Source of the DNA: 1-14-2-50-31-20 sp964617555
GTDB taxonomy: Bacteria > Bacteroidota > Ignavibacteria > Ignavibacteriales > Melioribacteraceae
Length of the DNA: 10,969 nt
NCBI GenBank assembly: GCA_964617555.1
Contig: CAZTYP010000065.1
Span: forward strand, 1-10,969
Reading direction: 5' to 3'
Below the pieces are notes generated by a model. The model was not told the DNA's origin. It made no database searches and saw only the letters and a list, made by a program, of their open reading frames with translations. The position numbers and the translations under genes are program-made. Positions 1 to 5,985 of this stretch are shown here, piece by piece. The stretch's first letter is position 1. Each line of letters opens with the position of its first letter.

Positions 1-256
1 TTAATATTTCAATTAATGCTTTTCGTCTTAATTGATAACGGTCAAGATTTCTTCTTGCTCCCCGCTTTAATGTTCTATCTGCATTTAACGAGATCGACTT
101 TCCTTTTTGAAAATCATTTTCTTCATCAGTTGTTATCGGTACAATTCTTACTCCAAGTTTAACTATTGATGATTTTTCATCTTCCGTCTCTGCCTCGTTA
201 ATATAAGCCCAACCAATAGAAGTTGTGCCGATATCAAGCCCAAGAATTTTTTTCAT
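1..256 (-). CDS. cas9: Cas9 endonuclease, type II-C-like, N-terminal 85 codons (runs off left edge)
   Basis: The RNA-guided DNA endonuclease of a type II CRISPR-Cas system; only residues 1-85 are in the window. Reading leftward from the ATG at 256-254, the protein opens with MKKILGLDIGTTSIGWAYI. This is the RuvC-I motif, with the catalytic aspartate at D8 (equivalent to D10 of S. pyogenes Cas9). Residues 54-85 contain NADRTLKRGARRNLDRYQLR, the arginine-rich bridge helix that contacts guide RNA. The spacing between the two elements and the intervening KLGVRIVP segment match Bacteroidetes-type II-C Cas9 proteins, which are usually about 1,400 residues long. A good ribosome binding site (AGAGGA, complement of 261-266) sits 4 bases before the ATG, so the start is well supported. 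The reading frame is open to the edge. Whether the HNH and remaining RuvC motifs are intact cannot be seen. A tracrRNA lies just upstream on the other strand. cas1, cas2 and the array would be expected to the left. Confidence 0.95.
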   Translation of the reverse strand, partial: MKKILGLDIGTTSIGWAYINEAETEDEKSSIVKLGVRIVPITTDEENDFQKGKSISLNADRTLKRGARRNLDRYQLRRKALIEIL

Positions 257-265
257 TTTTTCCTC

Positions 266-271
266 TATAAT
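266..271 (+). promoter_or_regulatory. Candidate -10 box for the tracrRNA
   Basis: A perfect TATAAT faces the tracrRNA and would place transcription start near 278, giving an RNA of about 110 nt ending at the terminator near 388. No good -35 hexamer is visible 16-18 bases upstream, so the call is tentative. The box overlaps the cas9 ribosome binding site on the opposite strand. Confidence 0.35.
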
Positions 272-277
272 CTCTTT

Positions 278-388
278 TTAATTAATCTATTTTTTATTAT
301 GTTATTCTCAACAATTAGAAGCTTATCACAATAAGGATTATTCCGTTGTGAAAACATTTAAGGCGGCGAAAGTCGCCTTCTTTATTTT
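278..388 (+). ncRNA. tracrRNA of the type II CRISPR-Cas system (5' end estimated)
   Basis: The trans-activating CRISPR RNA pairs with the crRNA repeat and is bound by Cas9. Seen in order: a probable anti-repeat, best defined at its 3' end (GCTTATCACAA, 321-331), which predicts a crRNA repeat beginning GTTGTGATAAGC; a nexus ATAAGGATTATTCCGTT (331-347), close to the ATAAGGCTAGTCCGTT of the S. pyogenes tracrRNA, with a small hairpin GGA-TTAT-TCC (335-344); a linker GTGAAAACATTT; and a terminal 8-bp hairpin with a GAAA loop (360-379) followed by a weak T tract. The segment CACAA (327-331) can also pair with TTGTG (346-350), so free RNA may fold differently from the crRNA-bound form. It is divergent from cas9 and directly beside it, as expected for a guide-RNA gene. 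The 5' end at 278 is inferred from a TATAAT box; without the array the exact anti-repeat limits cannot be set. Confidence 0.88.
360..388 (+). terminator. Rho-independent terminator / 3' hairpin of the tracrRNA
   Basis: AAGGCGGC and GTCGCCTT form an 8-bp stem (one G-U pair) closed by a GAAA tetraloop, followed by CTTTATTTT. The hairpin serves both as the tracrRNA 3' stem-loop and as the transcription stop. The T tract is interrupted, so some read-through towards the transporter operon is possible. Confidence 0.75.
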
Positions 389-397
389 AGAGGGTTT

Positions 398-439
398 ACA
401 AATACGATTTGTCAACATTTTCCATTCCCTGACTATAAC
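398..439 (+). promoter_or_regulatory. Possible promoter with an overlapping palindrome, upstream of the OPT operon
   Basis: ACAAAT-ACG-ATTTGT (398-412) is a perfect 6-bp inverted repeat with a 3-base spacer. It overlaps a -35-like TTGTCA (409-414), which is followed after 19 bases by a -10-like TATAAC (434-439). A repressor site over a promoter would look like this. The 19-base spacer is long, and short palindromes are common in AT-rich DNA, so this is only a candidate. The rest of the stretch up to 548 is A-rich and shows no gene. Confidence 0.25.
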
Positions 440-548
440 TTAGTAAAAAGAAAAAAACAAAACAAAACATGATTACACTTGCATCTTAATTACTATATAA
501 AAATATTCAAAGTTAAATTTCTTTTTATAGTAATAAAAAAGGGAAGCT

Positions 549-2504
549 ATGAATAACGACAAAGCCGTAAATTTTAAACCTTACATTTCCGCACAAGATT
601 TTATTCCGGAGTTTACACCCAAAGCAATAATACTTGGAGCAATATTCGGAATTATTTTCGGAGCCGCTTCTGTTTATCTCGGGCTAAAGGTAGGGTTAAC
701 CGTTAGTGCCTCAATTCCTATTGCCGTGCTTTCAATTTCCGTAATAAAAAAATTAGGCAAAGGAACAATTTTGGAAAACAATATGGTGCAAACCATAGGT
801 TCTGCGGGAGAATCGGTTGCATCCGGGGTTGTATTTACAATTCCCGCTCTCCTCTTTTTGCCAGGGGGCAGCGATTATTTTCAGTATTTTCAAATATTTG
901 TTTTGGCTCTTGCCGGCGGTATTTTGGGAGTGCTGTTTATGATACCGCTCCGCCGTTCCATTATTGTTAAAGAACACGGTGTGCTTCCGTTCCCCGAAGG
1001 GACGGCATGTGCCGATGTTTTAGTGGCAGGCGAGCGTGGCGGAAAACTTGCTCAAAAAGTTTTTTACGGATTGGGAATAGCGTTCCTTTATAAAACTCTT
1101 ATGTCTTTATTCGGTTTGTGGAAAGATGTACCGGAGTATATATTCAGTAAAAAGTCCGCTTTACCTAACGGAACAATTAACGGAGAAATTACTCCGGAGT
1201 TGCTCGGCGTGGGGTATATTATCGGGCCGAAAATTGCGGGTATAATGGTTGCCGGCGGTGTCCTTTCGTGGCTGGTACTTATTCCTCTAATTACTTTGTT
1301 GGGAGATGGATTAACTACGGTATTTCCTCCGGCAACGAAATTAATTTCACAAATGAGTCCGGGAGAAATCTGGAGTAATTACATTCGTTATATAGGTGCG
1401 GGGGCGGTTACTTTTGGAGGGGTTACAACGCTTATCCGTTCTTTCCCGACTATTATAAATGCTTTTAAGGATTCGTTTAAAGATTTGAAGGCAAACAGAG
1501 GGGAAAATCAAATTGAAAAGAGCAGAACGGAAAAAGATATTCCTCTTGTGTATGTTTTGGTGGGGAGTGTAATACTTATAATTTTAATGGCCGTAATTCC
1601 TTCAATCCCTACAAATTTGCTTTCATCTATTATGATTGTTGTTTTCGGATTTTTCTTTGTTACGGTTTCATCCAGAATTGTGGGGCTGATAGGTTCTTCC
1701 TCAAATCCTATTTCGGGAATGACGATTGCAACCCTTATGGCTACGGCTCTTATTTTTGTTGCCGTAGGTTGGACGGGGGATATATATCAACCTATTGTGT
1801 TGGTTGTCGGCTCCATCGTTTGCATCGCTTCCGCAAATGCGGGGGCAACTTCGCAAGATTTGAAAACCGGCTATATTGTTGGGGCTTCGCCGGTTAAACA
1901 ACAATTGGGATTGCTGATAGGTGTGCTTGCTGCTTCTGTAGTTATAGGTTTTACAATAATTATGTTAAACGATATTTTGGTTATCGGCTCAAAACAATTG
2001 CCGGCTCCACAAGCAACTCTTATGGCTACTGTAATTAAAGGTTTGCTAAGCCAAAATTTACCGTGGGGATTGGTGCTTGTGGGTATGGGGATTGCCGCGG
2101 TAATGGAACTGAGCGGTGTGCGTTCACTTCCCTTTGCCGTTGGAGCTTATTTGCCTCTTTCGGTAAGTACACCTATTTACATTGGCGGTTTGGTTAAGTT
2201 TATTGTCGATAAAATTCAAAAATCGGATGAGGAAGAATCCGATATAGGACCGGGAGCATTGCTTAGCTCCGGTCTTATTGCCGGTGGCGCTTTAACCGGA
2301 ATTTTAATTGCGGCACTCAAGGGATGGACGTGGGAAACAACTTCCGCCGGTGTGGATATTTCCGTTGCCGATAAATTAAACAGCGGCATTGCCGAAAGTA
2401 TGGGCCTTGGCGGAGATATTATTTCGCTATTACTCTTTTTAGGAATGGCGGGAATACTTTTTGTTTTTGCAATGTCTAAAAATGAAGATAAAGAAAAAGT
2501 TTAA
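549..2504 (+). CDS. OPT-family oligopeptide transporter
   Basis: A polytopic inner-membrane importer of the oligopeptide transporter (OPT) superfamily, 651 residues, a normal length for prokaryotic members. Prokaryotic OPT proteins are thought to move peptides or metal chelates by cation symport; the substrate here is unknown. Recognisable segments are NNMVQTIGSAGESVASGVVF (77-96), PFPEGTACADVLVAGERGG (147-165), a GYIIGPKIAGIMVAGG-type helix (about 222-237), and near the C-terminus a GMGIAAVMELSGVRSLPFAV stretch. About 14-16 hydrophobic segments are spread through the protein, with charged loops around 310-330 (Lys/Glu-rich) and 560-570, and a charged C-terminal tail. A modest SD-like AAGGGA lies 4 bases before the ATG. 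It heads a tight run of four genes; a PqqD-like gene starts 18 bases after its stop, suggesting a functional pair. Confidence 0.93.
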   Translation: MNNDKAVNFKPYISAQDFIPEFTPKAIILGAIFGIIFGAASVYLGLKVGLTVSASIPIAVLSISVIKKLGKGTILENNMVQTIGSAGESVASGVVFTIPALLFLPGGSDYFQYFQIFVLALAGGILGVLFMIPLRRSIIVKEHGVLPFPEGTACADVLVAGERGGKLAQKVFYGLGIAFLYKTLMSLFGLWKDVPEYIFSKKSALPNGTINGEITPELLGVGYIIGPKIAGIMVAGGVLSWLVLIPLITLLGDGLTTVFPPATKLISQMSPGEIWSNYIRYIGAGAVTFGGVTTLIRSFPTIINAFKDSFKDLKANRGENQIEKSRTEKDIPLVYVLVGSVILIILMAVIPSIPTNLLSSIMIVVFGFFFVTVSSRIVGLIGSSSNPISGMTIATLMATALIFVAVGWTGDIYQPIVLVVGSIVCIASANAGATSQDLKTGYIVGASPVKQQLGLLIGVLAASVVIGFTIIMLNDILVIGSKQLPAPQATLMATVIKGLLSQNLPWGLVLVGMGIAAVMELSGVRSLPFAVGAYLPLSVSTPIYIGGLVKFIVDKIQKSDEEESDIGPGALLSSGLIAGGALTGILIAALKGWTWETTSAGVDISVADKLNSGIAESMGLGGDIISLLLFLGMAGILFVFAMSKNEDKEKV

Positions 2505-2522
2505 ATTGTTTAAGGGAGTTTG

Positions 2523-2867
2523 ATGACAGACGAAAAATTTTTGGAGCTTGTTCCCGAAAAAATTTGTAAACACGAGGAACATGAAGGTAAAGTAACGGTT
2601 TTGTTTATTAAAACTCCTACTTTTATAGAAAAGATGTTTTTTAAAAAATTAATTAATAAGCCGTATAAAATAGATTTGGACGAAATAGGTTCTTTTATTT
2701 GGAATATAATTGACGGTAAAAAAAACATAGCGGAAATTGTTGCTTTGGCAAAGGAAAATTTCGGAGAAAAAATTGAACCGGCGGAAAACCGTACCGTCCA
2801 ATTTATGAAACAAATGCACTCAACAAAACTTATTATGCTCTATAAAAAAGAAACTGAAAGTAACTAG
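2523..2867 (+). CDS. PqqD-family (RRE-fold) small protein
   Basis: A 114-residue soluble protein related to PqqD, the small winged-helix chaperone that hands precursor peptides to radical SAM enzymes and is the prototype of the RiPP recognition element. The diagnostic core is at residues 52-71: LDEIGSFIWNIIDGKKNIAE, matching the family pattern L-D-x-x-G-x-x-I-W-x-x-x-D-G. It is followed by a helix with the ENRTVQFMKQM motif (88-98), where the family has an R-V-x-x-F-L pattern. The N-terminal 50 residues form a basic, beta-prone lead-in. The ATG at 2523 is preferred over the TTG one codon earlier because an AAGGGAG box (2512-2518) precedes it by 4 bases. No radical SAM enzyme, precursor peptide or other RiPP enzyme is visible nearby, so a PQQ role is not supported. 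Position directly behind the OPT transporter suggests a peptide-binding or accessory role there; this is inference. Confidence 0.82.
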   Translation: MTDEKFLELVPEKICKHEEHEGKVTVLFIKTPTFIEKMFFKKLINKPYKIDLDEIGSFIWNIIDGKKNIAEIVALAKENFGEKIEPAENRTVQFMKQMHSTKLIMLYKKETESN

Positions 2868-2893
2868 CGATTTGGTTATATTTAATTAGTCGG

Positions 2894-3679
2894 ATGTTAA
2901 TAACTTATAATGGTGTAAAAGTGGTAAATTTCGGAAATTACAATTTGCGTAGAGTTTTATCTCGGCTTTTTGTTGCAGCGGTTTTTCTTTTTCCATTTGA
3001 AAATATTTTTTCACAAACATGCGGTTTCGGATGCCTCGGATTATCAGGGTTTTACGGAGGGTATTCCGTCGAAAAGTATGATGCAGAAGGGTTAAACAAT
3101 TTCCTTAATTCATTCTCCCCAAAAGATAATCTTAATTTTAATATGCAAAAAGGTGAAGGGCTTATAGTAGGAATGAATATTGTTAGAGCTAATTATACCG
3201 ACTTTTTTTTCACGTTCAAAGGGTATTACCAATTTTACAGCGAAACACAAGAAAAGCCAATGAATTCCGATCCGTTAAAAAATATTATAAATGCAAAATT
3301 TGAAATGAATAATTGGGGATTTGGTCTCAATTTCGGGATTCCGCTTTTCTCAATTTTTGATTGGAAAGTTATTGAGGGTAATTTAAGTTTTTATTCTCCC
3401 GAATTAACGGTGCAAGAAAAATACGATAATTATCTGGTTAATGAAGAGATTTTTTCTTCCGATAGGGTCAGAATGGGGTTTTCTCTCGGCTCCGGTTTAA
3501 TTATTCATGTTATTAGAGACTATGTAAGTTTGGAGGCAACAGGGCTATATAGTTTTGCGGAAGTTGATAATCTTATAAGCGAAAAAACCGGCATAAAAAT
3601 TCCTGCACGGGAAGAAAAATTAATTTTACAAGGGGGAATAATCGGAATTGTTCAACTTAATGTGGGTATTCCGTTTTAG
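2894..3679 (+). CDS. Secreted, probable outer-membrane beta-barrel protein, function unknown
   Basis: A 261-residue protein not recognised as a named family. Residues 18-41 look like a signal peptide: RRVLSR, then hydrophobic LFVAAVFLFPF, with a likely cleavage next to the Ser-Gln at 40-41. The mature part is rich in Gly, Phe, Tyr and Asn with alternating polar and hydrophobic stretches. It ends in ...VQLNVGIPF; a terminal Phe after an amphipathic strand is the classic outer-membrane insertion signal. The mature N-terminus carries a close cysteine pair (C43 and C47 in TCGFGC). The ATG at 2894 has no Shine-Dalgarno site and leaves 17 residues before the basic region, so a later start is possible, for example the TTG coding for L18. 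It lies 26 bases after the PqqD-like gene and 25 before the aminopeptidase, so it is probably in the same transcript. It could be a porin-like channel or structural OMP. Confidence 0.6.
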   Translation: MLITYNGVKVVNFGNYNLRRVLSRLFVAAVFLFPFENIFSQTCGFGCLGLSGFYGGYSVEKYDAEGLNNFLNSFSPKDNLNFNMQKGEGLIVGMNIVRANYTDFFFTFKGYYQFYSETQEKPMNSDPLKNIINAKFEMNNWGFGLNFGIPLFSIFDWKVIEGNLSFYSPELTVQEKYDNYLVNEEIFSSDRVRMGFSLGSGLIIHVIRDYVSLEATGLYSFAEVDNLISEKTGIKIPAREEKLILQGGIIGIVQLNVGIPF

Positions 3680-3704
3680 TTCTTTTATTCAAGGTAGATA
3701 GCAA

Positions 3705-4667
3705 ATGAAATTAACAAAATTAGATAAAGCATGCAGAATTGCAATTTCCGATTGCATGGCAACCAAAAAAAAAGAAAAAATTTTAGTTGTTGCCGATGAA
3801 AAAACAAACATAATAGGTAAAGCTCTTTATAACAATGCTTTTAATTTGGGTTACGAAACTCTTTATGTGGAATTAAAATCTTGGGAAACCGACGGACAAG
3901 AACCACCCGAATACATAGCTGATTTAATGAAAAAATTCAATGTTGTACTACTTCCCACATGGAAATCTTTAACCCATACAAAAGCCAGACGCGAAGCATC
4001 GGCTGTTGGTGTAAGGGTTGCCACATTTCCCGGAATTACCAAAGAGGTAATGATTCGAGGATTAAGTGCCGATTACAAAAAGATTGCCGAACTTACTTTA
4101 AGAATGAAAAAAGTATTTGATAAGACAAATGATGTACATATTACAGCCCCGAACGGGACGGATATTTCACTTAGCATAAAAGGACGTAAAGCCATTGCGA
4201 GTAAAGGATTGTTTCACAAAAAAGGGGAGGGCGGAAATCTTCCTACCGGCGAAACTTTTATCGCTCCGGTAGAGGGAACGGCAAACGGCATCTTTGTAGT
4301 TGACGGTTCTATGACCGGAGTTGGAGTAATAGGAAAAACCCCGATTAAAATTGTTGTTGAAAAAGGTTTGGCCACAAAAATTACCGGCGGAGCAAAAGCC
4401 AAAAAACTTTTGGCAATGCTTGATGCTCATGGTAAAAAAGCACGTAATATTGCAGAGTTAGGTATAGGGGCAAACGATAAAGTAAAACTCAGCGGCAACT
4501 TATTGGAAGATGAAAAAGTACTCGGCACGGTTCATCTTGCTCTCGGTAACAACATTACCATGGGGGGCAAAGTTAGTGTTCCTATTCACCTTGACGGTGT
4601 AATAAAAAAACCGTCTGTGTGGTTTGACGGTAAAATTGTTATGAAAAACGGTAAATTATTAATTTAA
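3705..4667 (+). CDS. M29-like metallo-aminopeptidase, short form
   Basis: A 320-residue cytoplasmic enzyme resembling family M29 aminopeptidases (AmpS/aminopeptidase T, COG2309), two-metal enzymes that remove N-terminal residues from peptides. The predicted metal ligands are in the right order and similar spacing to AmpS: E183 in GETF, E251 in IAELGIG, H277 in TVHLALGNN, and H295/D297 in PIHLDG. The region NLPTGETFIAPVEGTANG (178-195) is typical. The N-terminal half (about 1-120) is an alpha/beta domain. The protein is about 90 residues shorter than classical M29 members (about 410), but it looks complete at both ends and belongs to a short variant often annotated as leucyl aminopeptidase. 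A weak AAGG box lies 10 bases before the ATG. Last gene of the four-gene run; hydrolysis of peptides brought in by the OPT transporter is a plausible role. Confidence 0.82.
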   Translation: MKLTKLDKACRIAISDCMATKKKEKILVVADEKTNIIGKALYNNAFNLGYETLYVELKSWETDGQEPPEYIADLMKKFNVVLLPTWKSLTHTKARREASAVGVRVATFPGITKEVMIRGLSADYKKIAELTLRMKKVFDKTNDVHITAPNGTDISLSIKGRKAIASKGLFHKKGEGGNLPTGETFIAPVEGTANGIFVVDGSMTGVGVIGKTPIKIVVEKGLATKITGGAKAKKLLAMLDAHGKKARNIAELGIGANDKVKLSGNLLEDEKVLGTVHLALGNNITMGGKVSVPIHLDGVIKKPSVWFDGKIVMKNGKLLI

Positions 4668-4955
4668 GTAAAAGGCAGTATTTGTTGTTGAGTTAATTGA
4701 TAAAATTACTGCCGTTACCAAAAAAATTACACCCCTTAAAAATATCACTGAAAAAGTCTATCGAATTTGTTTGTTTGAAATAATATTATTCATTCTGCCC
4801 TTGAATAAATAATGAGAGAAAAGAATTCCGTAAAAAGTTGGATGTTTTATTTGTGCAAATTTTTAAATTACTTAATATCCGACAAGCAAAAAAACTAAAA
4901 TTAAAAATTCCGTATATTAACAAATTAAATAATTTTTAATTTTTTATTAAAGTAT
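4668..4955. other. Intergenic region, 288 bases, no supported gene
   Basis: It separates the aminopeptidase from the next + strand gene and probably holds the promoter of the transketolase operon, though no convincing hexamers stand out. It contains the hairpin at 4674-4713, a weaker inverted repeat (GTTGGAT near 4839-4845 with ATCCGAC near 4877-4883), and an all-A/T inverted repeat, AAATTAAA (4922-4929) with TTTAATTT (4935-4942), just before the next start codon. No tRNA, CRISPR repeat or coding region with a ribosome binding site was found. Confidence 0.5.
4674..4713. terminator. Inverted repeat after the aminopeptidase gene, possible weak terminator
   Basis: GGCAGTA (4674-4680) and TACTGCC (4707-4713) form a perfect 7-bp stem around a 26-base A/T-rich loop. 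It starts 7 bases after the stop codon, where a terminator is expected, but no T tract follows on the + strand (the next bases are GTTACC and then A's). It could stop transcription weakly or stabilise the 3' end of the operon mRNA. Confidence 0.35.
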
Positions 4956-5639
4956 ATGAATCAATTTCCGGGAATAGTTTCCCTTTTTATTGCATGTATA
5001 GAATTAGTATTATTGATTAATATTATTGTTTTTTCGGAAAAGAACAAAACAAACAAATTGATAATTGCGATTGTTTCTCTTCTTTTCGGATATCAATCTA
5101 TGGAATTTTTTATCTGTTATTCCGCTTGTACAGCTCCCATTGCGGTTTATTCGGCTTTTGTAATAATTACATTTTTACCCCCGCTTTTGCTTACATTGGT
5201 TTTTACAATTAAACAAAACAAAACCGACAAAACAATAACGCTTATATTTTTGCCGGCTGTTTTTTTATTGAGCTATTATCTTTTTGTAATACCTAATTTC
5301 GTTGTTACGGAATGTACGGTATTGTTTGCAGCTTACGATATGCCTTTGGGAGATTTGTACGGAGTTGTTTACTATTCCCCGATAATAATTTCGGTAATTT
5401 TGCTACTTAAAATGCTTTATAATCCTAATTATGAAAAAGAGAAAACAAATTTGATAATAATTCTTTCGGGAATTCTTTCTGCGTTTGTTCCCGTGGCATT
5501 AATAATTGCGGCTTTCCCTAATCTTATAGATTATGTTGAAAGTTTCTTTTGTAAATCGGCGTCGTTGATTGCAATTACATTATCGATTGTTGCAATTCGT
5601 AATAAAGAAAAACTTAAGGAAACGAAGAATGCAGAATAA
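4956..5639 (+). CDS. Seven-helix integral membrane protein, function unknown
   Basis: A 227-residue, strongly hydrophobic protein. Seven membrane helices can be seen at about residues 5-26, 34-54, 63-84, 94-113, 134-154, 165-187 and 201-214, followed by a short basic and acidic tail (RNKEKLKETKNAE). There is no signal peptide beyond the first helix and no soluble domain. The layout recalls the 7TM sensor modules found at the N-terminus of some histidine kinases and cyclases, but no kinase, cyclase or other output domain is attached. Cysteines at 54 and 58, near the end of helix 2, flank a YSA stretch. Only a poor Shine-Dalgarno site (AAAG) precedes the ATG. The 3' end overlaps the next gene by 11 bases, implying translational coupling. 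I do not recognise the family; a sensor or transporter role is conjecture. Confidence 0.65.
   Translation: MNQFPGIVSLFIACIELVLLINIIVFSEKNKTNKLIIAIVSLLFGYQSMEFFICYSACTAPIAVYSAFVIITFLPPLLLTLVFTIKQNKTDKTITLIFLPAVFLLSYYLFVIPNFVVTECTVLFAAYDMPLGDLYGVVYYSPIIISVILLLKMLYNPNYEKEKTNLIIILSGILSAFVPVALIIAAFPNLIDYVESFFCKSASLIAITLSIVAIRNKEKLKETKNAE
5616..5620 (+). promoter_or_regulatory. Ribosome binding site fixing the start of the 114-residue gene
   Basis: AAGGA lies 8 bases before the ATG at 5629, inside the end of the upstream membrane-protein gene. It supports this start over the earlier in-frame ATG at 5569, which has no such site and would lengthen the overlap to 71 bases. Confidence 0.6.
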
Positions 5640-5973
5640 TATTTCGGAAACAATATTAAACATCTATTTGGAAATAGAAAACGGGTTTGTAATAGGGTTT
5701 AAAGCAAAGCCGTATGTAAGCGACGAAGGAGATCAAGAAAAAATAAAATTTTTACTTGAACACGCTAAACATGATTATGAAACCGCGTTCCATTTTGATG
5801 CTCCGCAAAATGAAAAAGGAGAATTTATGAGGTATAACAGTTTTGCTAAGTTGGAAAGGAGAGGAATGCATTTTCAATTGTTTGAAGAGATGTTCTTAAA
5901 ATTTAACGTGCCTGAAAATCCCCTTATATGCGTTACCCCTGTAGTTGACGGTAAACTATTAATTAATAAATAA
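5629..5973 (+). CDS. Conserved-looking small cytoplasmic protein, function unknown
   Basis: A 114-residue soluble protein starting MQNNISETILNIYLE. It has no signal peptide, membrane helix or recognisable catalytic motif. It looks like a small alpha/beta protein: an opening strand and helix, an acidic middle (YVSDEGDQEK), a helix containing HAKHDYETAFHFDA (residues 44-57), and a C-terminal strand pair ending in VVDGKLLINK. The start overlaps the stop of the membrane-protein gene by 11 bases (ATGCAGAATAA), and the transketolase gene begins 12 bases after its stop, so the three genes are almost certainly co-transcribed. The base composition matches its neighbours and the frame is intact, which favours a real gene. 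No function can be assigned. Confidence 0.65.
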   Translation: MQNNISETILNIYLEIENGFVIGFKAKPYVSDEGDQEKIKFLLEHAKHDYETAFHFDAPQNEKGEFMRYNSFAKLERRGMHFQLFEEMFLKFNVPENPLICVTPVVDGKLLINK

Positions 5974-5985
5974 AAGAGGTGAAAA

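Noticed and set aside
301..331. A single CRISPR repeat of an array
   Set aside because: The complement of this segment resembles the start of a II-C repeat, but there is only one copy, no spacers, and it is joined to a nexus and terminator, which fits an anti-repeat in a tracrRNA instead.
753..977. Antisense ORFs within the OPT, aminopeptidase, tkt and glnE genes (this one as an example)
   Set aside because: They lie wholly inside well-supported genes, have no ribosome binding sites or family motifs, and read as frame shadows rich in Cys, Arg, Ser and Asn.
2523..2867. Assignment of the PqqD-like gene to PQQ or RiPP biosynthesis
   Set aside because: No PqqA-type precursor, radical SAM enzyme or other maturation gene is present in the window; only the fold-level family call is supported.
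4812..4898. 28-codon ORF on the + strand in the intergenic region before the 7TM gene
   Set aside because: No ribosome binding site, no recognisable motif, and a length expected by chance in A/T-rich DNA.
5569..5628. 20-residue N-terminal extension of the 114-residue protein
   Set aside because: The earlier ATG has no Shine-Dalgarno site and lies inside the membrane-protein gene; the ATG at 5629 has AAGGA at good spacing and gives an 11-base overlap typical of coupled genes.
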